A DNA stretch of 41,948 bases, taken from the NCBI GenBank assembly GCA_949298075.1, contig CASFVA010000021.1, forward strand, positions 1 through 41,948, read 5' to 3'. Source of the stretch: an uncultured Lentisphaeria bacterium (lineage in GTDB: Bacteria > Verrucomicrobiota > Lentisphaeria > Victivallales > Victivallaceae). Positions 25,001 through 34,143 of the stretch are shown piece by piece. Position 1 is the first letter of the stretch; the number at the start of each line of letters is the position of its first letter. The position numbers and the translations under genes are program-made. Under the pieces are notes generated by a model that was not told where the DNA came from, ran no database searches, and saw nothing but the letters and a program-made list of their open reading frames with translations.

Positions 25001-26701
25001 ATGAACAAGCGACCCAAATATTACTACCCGGAACCGATACGAATTGAAAACCGTCAATGGCCGGACCGGAAACTGCTGGTCCCGCCGGTGTGGGCTTCCG
25101 TCGATTTGCGCGACGGCAACCAGGCCCTGCCGGAACCGATGAATCCGGAACAGAAACTCGAATACTTCAAAATGCTGGTTCAAATCGGCTTCAAGGAGAT
25201 CGAGGTGTCGTTTCCCTCGGCCTCCGAGGACGATTTCAATTTCGTACGGCGCCTGATCGAAGAGGATCTCATTCCTGACGACGTCCGGATCTCGGTGCTC
25301 ACCCAGGCCCGCCGCCACCTCATTGAACGCACGATCGCCTCACTCAAGGGAATCAAAGGTCAGGCCATCGCCCACTGCTACGTCGCCACCAGCGATCTTC
25401 ACGGTCGTTTTGTGTTCAATCAGAGCAGAGAAGAAGTTATGCGCATGGCCGTGGAAGGCACCCGGATGGTTCGGGACGAAATTGCCCGCCAGGGCTTGAA
25501 TGACCGGGTCTCCTACGAGTTTTCTCCGGAGGAATTCACCGACAGCGATTTCAATTTCGTGCTCGACCTCTCCTGCGCCGTCAAGGAAGAGTGGGGTCCC
25601 TCCACTCCGGAAACCTACATTCTGAACCTTCCGGCCACGGTTGAACGCCGTCCGCCCAACCAGTACGCGGATTTGATCGAGCTTTTCTGCCGGCAGTACC
25701 GCTATCTCGATGAAACACGCATCAGCATTCACGCCCACAACGACCAGGGCTGCGCGGTGGCCGCCAGCGAACTGGCCATCCTCGCCGGAGCGACCCGGGC
25801 TGAAGGAACGGTGTTCGGTCACGGCGAGCGCACCGGCAACCTCGACCTCGCCGTACTCGCACTCAATCTTGAGTCGCGCGGAGTCAAAACCGGGCTGGAC
25901 TTCAGCAACATGCCGGAAATCGTCCGGATTGTCGAACGCAACTCCGGCATCGAAGTTCATCCGCGCCATCCCTACGCCGGCGCGCTGGCGTTCACCGCCT
26001 TCTCCGGATCGCATCAGGACGCCATCCGCAAGGGTCTGGAGCACCGGTCCGAAATCAGCGACTTCTTCAACCAGGAGTGGAAAATGCCATACCTTCATAT
26101 TGACCCCGCCGATGTCGGGCGCCAGTATGAACGGCTTATCCGCATCAACAGCCAGTCCGGCAAAGGCGGCGTGGTTTATGTGCTGGAAAAGGAGTTCGGC
26201 ATTTATCCGCCCAAGAGCATGCATCCGGAGATCGGCCGGGTCGTTCAGGAATACCTCGATACCACCGGCGGCGAAATCGATTCGAAAATCCTCCGGGAGA
26301 TCTTCTACCGCAACTTCGTCAATATCGAAGGAGTTTACCGGATGGACAATTACAACCGGGCGTCCGTCGGCGACCGTTCCGGCGTCAATTTCACCTGGTA
26401 CGTCAATAACGAACCCCATGAATTGACCGATCAGGGCAACGGTCCGCTTTCGGCCGTTGTGCACGCGCTCAAAGGCTCAGGACTCATGCCGTTTTTCAAG
26501 CTGGAGGACTTTTCCGAACGCTCGCTCGGCACCGATGCCGACGCCCGCGCCATGGCTTTTGTCGGACTGCGTTATTCAAAAGATTCATCGCAGCTGGTTT
26601 ACGGCGCCGGAGAGCATTCCAACATTGACCGGGCTGCCATCGCGGCGCTGGTCTGTGCGCTCAACCGCGCCGTTCAGTGCGGCGCCATGCCCCGTCCGTG
26701 A
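25001..26701 (+). CDS. leuA: 2-isopropylmalate synthase, long (type 2) form
   Basis: 566 aa enzyme joining acetyl-CoA and 2-ketoisovalerate, the first committed step of leucine synthesis. The DRE-TIM metallolyase signature SVDLRDGNQALPEPM opens the barrel; the metal-binding HxH is in SIHAHNDQGCAVAASE, and GTVFGHGERTGNLDL follows. The N-terminus RPKYYYPEPIRIENRQWPDR and overall length match the LeuA type 2 family (actinobacterial IPMS). The C-terminal regulatory LeuA_dimer domain is present in shortened form (about 430-560), so leucine feedback control is plausible. AAGGA at 24984-24988 precedes the ATG. No other leu genes are here. The next gene begins 12 bases after its stop. Confidence 0.93.
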   Translation: MNKRPKYYYPEPIRIENRQWPDRKLLVPPVWASVDLRDGNQALPEPMNPEQKLEYFKMLVQIGFKEIEVSFPSASEDDFNFVRRLIEEDLIPDDVRISVLTQARRHLIERTIASLKGIKGQAIAHCYVATSDLHGRFVFNQSREEVMRMAVEGTRMVRDEIARQGLNDRVSYEFSPEEFTDSDFNFVLDLSCAVKEEWGPSTPETYILNLPATVERRPPNQYADLIELFCRQYRYLDETRISIHAHNDQGCAVAASELAILAGATRAEGTVFGHGERTGNLDLAVLALNLESRGVKTGLDFSNMPEIVRIVERNSGIEVHPRHPYAGALAFTAFSGSHQDAIRKGLEHRSEISDFFNQEWKMPYLHIDPADVGRQYERLIRINSQSGKGGVVYVLEKEFGIYPPKSMHPEIGRVVQEYLDTTGGEIDSKILREIFYRNFVNIEGVYRMDNYNRASVGDRSGVNFTWYVNNEPHELTDQGNGPLSAVVHALKGSGLMPFFKLEDFSERSLGTDADARAMAFVGLRYSKDSSQLVYGAGEHSNIDRAAIAALVCALNRAVQCGAMPRP

Positions 26702-26713
26702 AGGAGTGGCGTC

Positions 26714-27859
26714 ATGGATGAAGTCGGTCGAACCCGTTTGCGTTTTTTTCTGATTCTGCTGGCGGGCATTGTCCTGATTCACGCGGTGGTGCTTTACATG
26801 ATCGTACCTTCCGGACGGCGTTCCCGTCCGGAGTCATCCGCGCCCGGAACCATTGAGTCCGGGAACGCGGAAAATCCCGATCAGACGCCGGCCAATCCGG
26901 GAGTTTCCCCGGGCCGGACACCGGCCGCCGCGTCGGCGTCCTCCGGAGATTTTTACGCCCGACTGACGGCGTTTCCGCGGGCAACGACCGCGCCGGACCG
27001 CCCCCAGCCGCGCTTTAGGAAATACTCGACCAACGTCCGGTTCGGCACTCCCCTGAACTTCGCCTCGGCCCGGCATGGCGACCTGCCGGTCAAAGAGGTG
27101 CCGGGCTCGGCCGGCGCCGCGACCGGCATTGTGGTGGATATGGATACCCGCCGGGTCCTTTGGGAAAAAAATTCAGACCGGCCGGTCCGGATTGCCTCAA
27201 TGGGCAAGATGATGACGCTGCTGCTGGCAATGGAAACTTTGGAAAAACGCCCGGAACTGTCCCTGAAGTCTCCGGTCAAAATCACCAATACCGCGCTCAA
27301 AGTGCCGCGCACCGGCATCATCTGGCTGGATCCCCGCGAAACCATGCCGCTGGGAGATCTCATGATGGCCACCGCCATCCGCAGCGCCAACGACGCCGCC
27401 ACCATGATTGCGGAGTTTCTGGGCGGTTCGGTGGATGCTTATGTGAACGCCATGAACCGCCGGGCCGGCGAACTCGGGCTGACCAGCGTTAAATTTGTCA
27501 ATCCCTGCGGTTTGCCCGACCGCAAAAAAGGGGAGTCGGTGGGCTCGGCTGCGGACATGGTGCGCCTGGGCGAGCATCTGCTGGAATATCCGCAGATAAT
27601 GGAGTGGATGGGTACCAAAAAAGCGTCCATTCGCAACGGCCGCACTGATCTATACACCACCAACAAGCTGATCAGTCCGCACTGGCCCGGAGTGGACGGC
27701 ATGAAAACCGGCTATTATTCGGCGGCGGGCAGCTGTCTCACATTCAGCGCCTTCCGCGACGGCCGCCGCATTATGGGCTGCGTCACCGGCTTCAAGTCGA
27801 GCCGCGACCGCGACCGCTTCTGCCGCAAACTCATCGATTGGGCGTACAAACAAAAGTGA
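26714..27859 (+). CDS. D-alanyl-D-alanine carboxypeptidase (penicillin-binding protein 5/6 class)
   Basis: 381 aa serine peptidase trimming the terminal D-Ala from peptidoglycan pentapeptides. An N-terminal hydrophobic segment (FFLILLAGIVLIHAVVLYMI) acts as anchor or signal, followed by a Pro/Ser/Ala-rich linker (30-85). The catalytic triad motifs are SxxK at Ser162-Met-Gly-Lys165, SxN at Ser224-Ala-Asn226 and KTG at Lys331-Thr-Gly333, with spacing normal for the family. There is no PBP5 C-terminal beta domain or amphipathic membrane helix, so membrane attachment would be through the N-terminus. AAGGAG lies just before the ATG, at the leuA stop. Confidence 0.93.
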   Translation: MDEVGRTRLRFFLILLAGIVLIHAVVLYMIVPSGRRSRPESSAPGTIESGNAENPDQTPANPGVSPGRTPAAASASSGDFYARLTAFPRATTAPDRPQPRFRKYSTNVRFGTPLNFASARHGDLPVKEVPGSAGAATGIVVDMDTRRVLWEKNSDRPVRIASMGKMMTLLLAMETLEKRPELSLKSPVKITNTALKVPRTGIIWLDPRETMPLGDLMMATAIRSANDAATMIAEFLGGSVDAYVNAMNRRAGELGLTSVKFVNPCGLPDRKKGESVGSAADMVRLGEHLLEYPQIMEWMGTKKASIRNGRTDLYTTNKLISPHWPGVDGMKTGYYSAAGSCLTFSAFRDGRRIMGCVTGFKSSRDRDRFCRKLIDWAYKQK

Positions 27860-27922
27860 CGCCGGCCGGAAGCCGGACCGGAATTGCTGACAAACACCAA
27901 CTTCTCCGGAGGAAAATCGGTT

Positions 27923-30900
27923 ATGAAAATCTGCTGGCTGTTCATCCTTGCCGTTGGTGTGCTCCTGCCCATGCCCGCGCCGGGAGCGCCGGATTCGCCG
28001 GCGCCGGCCCGGATGACGGCGGACCGGGCACCTGCCATCCCGGAAGTTACGCCGGAAGAACTCGCCCGGCTGGCGGCGGCGGCCACTCCCAGCCGTTTTC
28101 CGGATGCCGACATCGCGCTGCTCTATGATTTTGAATCCATTGTCTGCGGCGACGATGCGCTTGCGGTTACCCGGGATGACTACTATATCAAAATCCTCAC
28201 CGAAGCCGGACGGCGGCAGGCCCGGACGCAATCCTTCCATTTCAACACCACCTATAACCGACTGGACATTGAAATCCTCGAACTGATCCGCCCAGACGGC
28301 ACGCGCACCACGGTCAACTGGGACCAGCCGGGGGCGGTCATGATTGACTCCGGCCAGATGAGCTCCAACATATTCGACCCGGCCCAGCGGGTCCGCAAAG
28401 CGACGCTGCCGGAACTGGAAGTCGGCGACATCATTCACATCCGCACCCGCAGCACCGAACTCAAAAGCCGTATTCCCGGAGTTTTCAGCGACCTGATTTT
28501 GCTGCAATCCGACTGGCCGGTGCTGAAATACCTGGTCGAGATCAACCTGCCGGAGCAGCTGCCGCTGCGTTCCATCGCCATCAAGAATCCGGTGCCGGAC
28601 TCGGTGAAATTCTCCCGCCGCGAAGCCGGAGGACGCATCATCTACCGATGGGAAGCGTCGGATGTGCCGCAATTGATTCCGGAACCGGATATGCCAGAGC
28701 TGTACATGTCCGCCCAGCGGCTGCTGGTCAGCACCGCCGCCGACTGGAAGGAGATTTCCAGCTGGTATTACCGGCTCTGCCGGCCGCGCCTCGACGCCTC
28801 CAGTTCAGAGCTGGCCGCCAAGGTCAGGGAACTGACCGCCGGCAAAACCGGTGACGCCGAGCGGATCAACGCGCTGTTTCAATTTGTCTCCCAGCAGATC
28901 CGGTACACCGGACTGGTGGCCGAAAGCGAGGCTCCGGGCTACGAGCCGCATGACGTCTCGGCCACCTTCGCCTGGCGCCACGGAGTCTGCCGCGACAAAG
29001 CCGCGCTGCTGGTCAAAATGCTGGAACTGGCCGGATTCAAGGCGTTCCCGGCCCTGTTCATGGCCGGTTCCCCCAAGGACGACGAAGTACCCAACAACTT
29101 CTTCAACCACGCAGTGGTGGCGGTGGAACTGACTCCCGGCAGTTATCAGCTGCTGGATCCGACGTTTGAAACCACCTCGGAGTGGTTCCCGGCGGCGCTC
29201 TCCAACCAGAGTTACCTGGTGGCCCGTCCTGAAGGCGACACTCTGCGCCGCTCGCCGGTGACGCCGGCCGAGCAGAATACCATGGAAATTCTCACCACCG
29301 CGAAAATCAACCGCAACGGCGTTATGACCGGCGAGAGCCGGCTTGATTTTCACGGCATCAACGACCTGATCTACCGCGGAACGTTCACCCTCTGGTCGCC
29401 GGAACGGCGCCGCAATTTCATCGCGTCCGCAATCCAGCAGGTCCTGCCGGGTGCCCGGCTGACCAGTTTTGAAATCACACCGGCCGACCTCCGGGACATG
29501 TCCCAGCCGCTGCAGGTGGAATTTTCGTTCACGCTGCCGGACTCCCTGCCCGAATTTTCACGGGAACAGCTCATTGATCTGCCTGAGTTCGGCCGCGTAT
29601 TCGGCGGAGCGATCTTTCTGCTCGATCACTTTGAACTGACCCGGCGCCGCCATCTGCTGAAACTGCCTTTCACCTGTGCCCTGAAAGAAGCCTTTTCGGT
29701 TGAACTTCCCACCCGGAGCTGGGTGCGGGCGCTGCCGCCGCCGGAACAGGCGGAAATTCCGAACCAGCTGACATTCCGGCGCCGCCTCACGGAACGGGAC
29801 AATCGCATAACCGGTGAAGTCAGTCTGATTTTCCGCCAGATCGAAGTGACGCCGGAGGAATACGACAAATTCAAAAACGAGCTGGCCCGGATTGACGGAG
29901 CGCGCCGCCAACTGCCGGTAACCGGTTCCGGTTTCACCGCGATTCCGGAAACGGATCTGAAACGGGAATTCGCCGACTCTGACGCAGTGATTGTCAACCG
30001 CGAAATCGACGTGCAAGTGAAATCCGGGGCGGAATGGGAGACCGTAACCGACACCGAATACCGGGTACTGAATTACGCCGGAGTCAAAGCCCTGTCGGAA
30101 CGCAAAATCGCGTTCAATCCGGTTTGGGAAGAGGTGGAAATCTCCGGCGAGGTGATCTCGCCCGACGGCAAATCCGTTCCCCTTGCTCCTGATGCAATAA
30201 AACTAATGGACGCCTCCTGGAGCGCCGGCGCCCCCCGTTATCCGGCCGGGAAAACCCTGGTGGCCGCCCTGCCCGGCGTCGAAGCCGGGTCGACCATCCG
30301 GCTGAAGGAAATCCGGCGGCAACGCGACCGGAAATTTTTTGCCGGTGATTTCTTTTTTACCGAGAACTATCCGATCATCGGCAAATCAGTGCGACTGCGA
30401 CTGCCCACCGGATTGGATCCGGCAGTTTCGCCCGAACCCGGAGAAATCCGCAGCGCTTCGTACAATGATGGCCAGCATACGGTTCTGCACTGGAAATCCG
30501 ATTCCAGAAACCGGCTGCCGGACGAGGATTTCCAGCCGCCGTCGCGCCTCTGCTACCCCGGGATAATGGTTTCATCCGGCCGGATGGCTGAATTTGCCGC
30601 CGCCCTGAACGCGGAACTGCAGGCCAAAGTCGATGCGGCCGGCCCCGCGACCGCGGCTCTGGCCGCTGAACTCCGCGCCGGCACATACCAGTCAAAGCAG
30701 GCGGAAATCCGGGCAATCCGGGATACGGCAGCCAGGCGGATCCGCGCCGCCGGCCCCGGAGTCAATCAGCTGCCGTGGAGCTGCTTTTCCGCACCTGACG
30801 TCACCCTTGAATCCGGTTACGGCAACAGTGCCGACCGGGCGATCCTGCTGGCGGCGCTGCTGAAAGCCGCCGGCATCAAGTACGAATTTGTGGCGGCGGC

Positions 30901-31768
30901 TCCGGTTGCCTACGATCAGGAACACGCCAAACTGACCGACCGTTACTTCCAAGATATTTTTTCTGAAATCCTGGTGTTTCTTCCGGATTTCAACTGCTAT
31001 TTGAACGACACCTCGGAGGACGCCGACCTGGGAGCCACCCGGCACGAGGGAGCACTCGGACTCCGGCTGGCCACCGGCCGGCTGATTGCAATCCAGCCGC
31101 CCTTCCGCCAGCATACCGGGCGGACGGTGAACTGCCGGATCACATTTTCAGCATCCGGAGCGGCAGACCTTGAGGTCGAAGAAACTTTCCGGGGGGAATA
31201 TTATGAAAAATTCAAGCGCATGTTCCGGGAATTCACTCCGGAAACCGAACGCCAGTATTTTGAAAAGCTGCTGTCCAATCTGTCGCAGTCAGCCCGCCTG
31301 GCCGGACCGGTTCAAACCGATTTTTCCGGCTCGGAGGCTCAGCTGAAATACCGGATTCACGCGCCTGACCTGCTCCGCCGGATCGGCAAATACCGGGAGT
31401 TTGAACTGCCCTGGTTCCGGCGGCTTGGCGCTGCGCTCGGCACTGTCGCAACCGACCGGAAAACCCCGTTCTGGCGCAACCGCCCCGACCAGCTCCGACT
31501 CAATTACACCATCGTGCTGCCTCCCGGGTTTAAGCTGCAGCACGAACGTGCCGCCAAAAGCAGTTTCGGACGCAACTCCCTCGCCGAATACAGCGAATTC
31601 TGCCATCAGAGCGCGGACGGCCTCAGTCTCGACTGTCGGCTGCAGCTGTCGCCGGGCCTGGTGAGTCCGCAGAACTACGTCGAATTAACTGAATTGCGGC
31701 GCCGCCTCGACCGGATCGATACCCGGCGGCTGCTGCTGGTTCCCAACAAGCAGGACAAGGAGAAATAA
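27923..31768 (+). CDS. Exported DUF3857/transglutaminase protein with a degenerate second copy
   Basis: 1281 aa from the ATG at 27923 (GGAGG at 27908-27912). A signal peptide is clear (ICWLFILAVGVLLPMPAPGA). Domain order by eye: DUF3857 (about 45-240); transglutaminase-like cysteine protease fold (about 300-415) with Cys356 in HGVCRDKA, His396 in FNHAVV and Asp412 in LDPTFE, a full triad; a beta-rich region; a second DUF3857-like block (about 680-880); a second transglutaminase-like block (about 930-1030) where HGVCRDKAALL is matched by YGNSADRAILL (Ser969 in place of Cys) and the His is not kept; a C-terminal region to 1281. So one active-looking and one inactive-looking unit are joined. Such proteins are common in Bacteroidota and PVC bacteria; the substrate is unknown. 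The MBL gene start overlaps its stop by one base. Confidence 0.88.
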   Translation: MKICWLFILAVGVLLPMPAPGAPDSPAPARMTADRAPAIPEVTPEELARLAAAATPSRFPDADIALLYDFESIVCGDDALAVTRDDYYIKILTEAGRRQARTQSFHFNTTYNRLDIEILELIRPDGTRTTVNWDQPGAVMIDSGQMSSNIFDPAQRVRKATLPELEVGDIIHIRTRSTELKSRIPGVFSDLILLQSDWPVLKYLVEINLPEQLPLRSIAIKNPVPDSVKFSRREAGGRIIYRWEASDVPQLIPEPDMPELYMSAQRLLVSTAADWKEISSWYYRLCRPRLDASSSELAAKVRELTAGKTGDAERINALFQFVSQQIRYTGLVAESEAPGYEPHDVSATFAWRHGVCRDKAALLVKMLELAGFKAFPALFMAGSPKDDEVPNNFFNHAVVAVELTPGSYQLLDPTFETTSEWFPAALSNQSYLVARPEGDTLRRSPVTPAEQNTMEILTTAKINRNGVMTGESRLDFHGINDLIYRGTFTLWSPERRRNFIASAIQQVLPGARLTSFEITPADLRDMSQPLQVEFSFTLPDSLPEFSREQLIDLPEFGRVFGGAIFLLDHFELTRRRHLLKLPFTCALKEAFSVELPTRSWVRALPPPEQAEIPNQLTFRRRLTERDNRITGEVSLIFRQIEVTPEEYDKFKNELARIDGARRQLPVTGSGFTAIPETDLKREFADSDAVIVNREIDVQVKSGAEWETVTDTEYRVLNYAGVKALSERKIAFNPVWEEVEISGEVISPDGKSVPLAPDAIKLMDASWSAGAPRYPAGKTLVAALPGVEAGSTIRLKEIRRQRDRKFFAGDFFFTENYPIIGKSVRLRLPTGLDPAVSPEPGEIRSASYNDGQHTVLHWKSDSRNRLPDEDFQPPSRLCYPGIMVSSGRMAEFAAALNAELQAKVDAAGPATAALAAELRAGTYQSKQAEIRAIRDTAARRIRAAGPGVNQLPWSCFSAPDVTLESGYGNSADRAILLAALLKAAGIKYEFVAAAPVAYDQEHAKLTDRYFQDIFSEILVFLPDFNCYLNDTSEDADLGATRHEGALGLRLATGRLIAIQPPFRQHTGRTVNCRITFSASGAADLEVEETFRGEYYEKFKRMFREFTPETERQYFEKLLSNLSQSARLAGPVQTDFSGSEAQLKYRIHAPDLLRRIGKYREFELPWFRRLGAALGTVATDRKTPFWRNRPDQLRLNYTIVLPPGFKLQHERAAKSSFGRNSLAEYSEFCHQSADGLSLDCRLQLSPGLVSPQNYVELTELRRRLDRIDTRRLLLVPNKQDKEK

Positions 31769-32382
31769 TGCAGTACCGAATGCTCACAGTCGGTCAGTTT
31801 CCAACCAACTGTTATCTGATAACGTCTCCCCGGAGCCGGACTTTGTACATCATCGACCCGGGCGGGGATCCCGACCGGATTATCGCCGCAGCCGGCAGGC
31901 TGGATTTCGATCAGGCGCGGATTCTGCTCACCCACGCCCATTTCGATCACATCTGGGCGGCGCCGGAGGTCGGACACGCCCTCAAGGTGGCGGAAGTCGA
32001 GCTTGATCCCGGCGACTGGCCGATCTACAACAGTCCGGACAACGCAGTTCCGCCGCAATATCCGTTCCGCCCCGACCGGCTGCCCGCCGCCGCCATCCGG
32101 GAATCCGCGGACTTCATCCGACTGCCCCTGCCCGGACATTCACCGGGCGGCAGCGGCTTTCTTTTCCGGGATGACGATGGAGCGGTCCTCTTCAGCGGCG
32201 ACACTCTCTTCGCCGGCTGCATCGGACGCACCGACTTCTGGGGTGGCAGCCACACCGTGCTGCTGGATTCCATCCGGACCCGGATCCTGACCCTCGACGA
32301 CGAAGTGGTCGTGTGCCCTGGACACGAGGAAACCTCGACGGTCGGCGTCGAACGCCGCACCAACCCCTATATTATGCAATAA
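31768..32382 (+). CDS. Metallo-beta-lactamase-fold hydrolase (glyoxalase II-like)
   Basis: 204 aa cytosolic MBL-fold enzyme with the zinc motif THAHFDHIW (HxHxDH), a third His in LPGHSPGG, the bridging Asp in LFSGDTLFAGCIGRTD and the last His in CPGHEETS. The short form without the HAGH C-terminal domain matches the YcbL/GloB2 group, so a thioester hydrolase role is likely but the substrate is uncertain. AAGGAG lies 5 bases before the ATG, which overlaps the stop of the transglutaminase gene (TAATG). No terminator is seen after it, and pyrK starts 26 bases later. Confidence 0.9.
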   Translation: MQYRMLTVGQFPTNCYLITSPRSRTLYIIDPGGDPDRIIAAAGRLDFDQARILLTHAHFDHIWAAPEVGHALKVAEVELDPGDWPIYNSPDNAVPPQYPFRPDRLPAAAIRESADFIRLPLPGHSPGGSGFLFRDDDGAVLFSGDTLFAGCIGRTDFWGGSHTVLLDSIRTRILTLDDEVVVCPGHEETSTVGVERRTNPYIMQ

Positions 32383-32408
32383 AACCAATTCAATCTGACG
32401 TCTGAATC

Positions 32409-33191
32409 ATGATCTCCGGTGAAATTATCCGCAATGCCCGACTCAAGGGCGATTATTTCAAAATCGATTTTTACGCTCCGGAAATTACCGCCGGAGCCAG
32501 ATCCGGACAGTTTGTCCACGTACGCATCGATCATCGCGCCGACCGCATTCTGCGCCGGCCGTTCAGCATTTTCAACGCCACGGAAAACGGCATCCTTTCG
32601 GTGGTCTACAAGGTGGTGGGCGAAGGCACCCGCGCCTTGAGCCGGCTCCGCCCCGGCGGCGTCTGCGAAATCATGGGCCCGCTCGGACGCGGTTTCTCAC
32701 CGCCGCCCTCCGGCACCACACCGGTCGCGGTCGACGGCGGTTACGGCGCCGCGGCGACGTTTATGCTGACCCGCGAGTGCACCCGGCGCGGATTGCTGCT
32801 GCTCGGAGCCCGCAGTTCTGCCGACATTCTGCTCACTGAGGAATATGCCGCCGCCGGTTTCGAGGTGCGCCTTGCCACCAACGACGGCTCGGCCGGCACC
32901 CGGGGCCTGGTGACCGACCTGGTCACGGAACTGCTGGATTCCCGACCGGATGAACGCTTTTATTTTTATTCCTGCGGTCCCCATCCCATGCTGATGGCGC
33001 TGGCCCGGCTGCTGCGCCGGCGCGGACTTGACGGCCAGCTCAGCATTGACCACTATATGTGCTGCGGAATCGGTGCCTGCTTCGGCTGTGTGGTCAAAGT
33101 GAATGATCCGGAGAGCGAATCAGGCTGGCGTTACGCCCGCTCCTGTTCCGAGGGCCCGGTATTCGATCTGAATCAAGTTTATGTGGAGTAG
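32409..33191 (+). CDS. pyrK: Dihydroorotate dehydrogenase B, electron-transfer subunit PyrK
   Basis: 260 aa FAD/[2Fe-2S] subunit that passes electrons from the PyrD flavin to NAD+. The FAD-binding region has LRRPFSIFN and VVGEGTRALSRLRPG. The NAD domain starts near VAVDGGYGAAATFML. The iron-sulfur ligands are in the C-terminal CGIGACFGC plus a later Cys (YARSCSEGPVF), the PyrK spacing. No clear Shine-Dalgarno site precedes the ATG at 32409, so read-through or an unusual initiation site is possible. It is paired with pyrD, 8 bases apart, the standard arrangement for the type 1B enzyme. Confidence 0.95.
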   Translation: MISGEIIRNARLKGDYFKIDFYAPEITAGARSGQFVHVRIDHRADRILRRPFSIFNATENGILSVVYKVVGEGTRALSRLRPGGVCEIMGPLGRGFSPPPSGTTPVAVDGGYGAAATFMLTRECTRRGLLLLGARSSADILLTEEYAAAGFEVRLATNDGSAGTRGLVTDLVTELLDSRPDERFYFYSCGPHPMLMALARLLRRRGLDGQLSIDHYMCCGIGACFGCVVKVNDPESESGWRYARSCSEGPVFDLNQVYVE

Positions 33192-33199
33192 AAGTTCTC

Positions 33200-34120
33200 A
33201 TGGCTGATCTCACCGCCGATTTCGGCAAATTCACTCTTAAAAATCCGGTCATGACCGCTTCCGGCACTTTCGGTTACGGCTTCGAGTACAACCGGTTCTA
33301 CGACATTTCCCTGCTGGGTGCAGTAGTGGTCAAAGGCATCCGGATGACACCGTCGCCCGGAAATCCCACGCCGCGGATCGCCGAAGTCACCGGCGGCATG
33401 CTCAACGCCATCGGCCTGCAGGGTCCGGGCGTGGATAAATTTCTGCACGGCGAAGACTATCTACCCTTTTTACGGCACATTGGCGCCACGGTAATCGTCA
33501 ACATCTGGGGAACCTCTGTTGCAGAATACGCAGAAGTCGCCGCCCGGCTTGAGGCGGAAATATCCGGAATCACCGCGCTTGAAATCAACATCTCCTGCCC
33601 GAATGTCAAAGCCGGCGGAGCCGCGTTCGGAACTGACCTCAAACTGGCCGGACAGGTGGTGGGCGCGGTCAGAAAAGCCACCAGCTTGCCGTTAATCACC
33701 AAACTGAGTCCGAACGTGACTTCCATTGCCGAATTCGCCCGCGTCGCCGAGGCCGCCGGCAGCGACGCCGTCTCGCTGGTCAACACCTTTTCCGCCATGG
33801 CCATCGACATTGAGACCCGGCGCTTCCGTCTGGCCAACCGTACCGGCGGACTTTCCGGTCCGGCCATCAAACCCATTGCCGTACGTATGGTTTACGATGT
33901 GTCCCGGGCGGTCCGGATTCCGGTGATCGGCATGGGCGGAATCTGTTCCGGAGCCGACGCAGTGGAGTTCATGCTGGCCGGCGCCACAGCCGTCGCAGTC
34001 GGCACCGCCAACTTCGTCGATCCGTATACCCCGCTCAAAGTGATTGAGTTCATCGAAGCCTATCTCGACCGCCACGGCATGAAGCGGTCCGGTGATCTGG
34101 TCGGTGCGCTCGACAGCTGA
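33200..34120 (+). CDS. pyrD: Dihydroorotate dehydrogenase B, catalytic subunit
   Basis: 306 aa FMN enzyme oxidising dihydroorotate to orotate in pyrimidine synthesis. The TIM barrel begins FGKFTLKNPVMTASGTFGYG; the loop with the active-site cysteine is NISCPNVKAGG, and Cys rather than Ser marks class 1. FMN-phosphate binding lies in IGMGGICSGADAVEFMLAGA. It partners with PyrK to form the NAD-dependent heterotetramer. GGAG inside the end of pyrK serves as ribosome site. It faces dinB, 23 bases away, with no obvious terminator in between. Confidence 0.96.
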   Translation: MADLTADFGKFTLKNPVMTASGTFGYGFEYNRFYDISLLGAVVVKGIRMTPSPGNPTPRIAEVTGGMLNAIGLQGPGVDKFLHGEDYLPFLRHIGATVIVNIWGTSVAEYAEVAARLEAEISGITALEINISCPNVKAGGAAFGTDLKLAGQVVGAVRKATSLPLITKLSPNVTSIAEFARVAEAAGSDAVSLVNTFSAMAIDIETRRFRLANRTGGLSGPAIKPIAVRMVYDVSRAVRIPVIGMGGICSGADAVEFMLAGATAVAVGTANFVDPYTPLKVIEFIEAYLDRHGMKRSGDLVGALDS

Positions 34121-34143
34121 GCCGGCGCCGCCCCCGCCCAGAG

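Noticed and set aside
32368-32373. TATATT at the end of the MBL gene as a pyrK promoter
   Set aside because: The sequence 16-17 bases upstream has no TTG-type -35 (it reads GCGTCG), so the hexamer alone is not enough.
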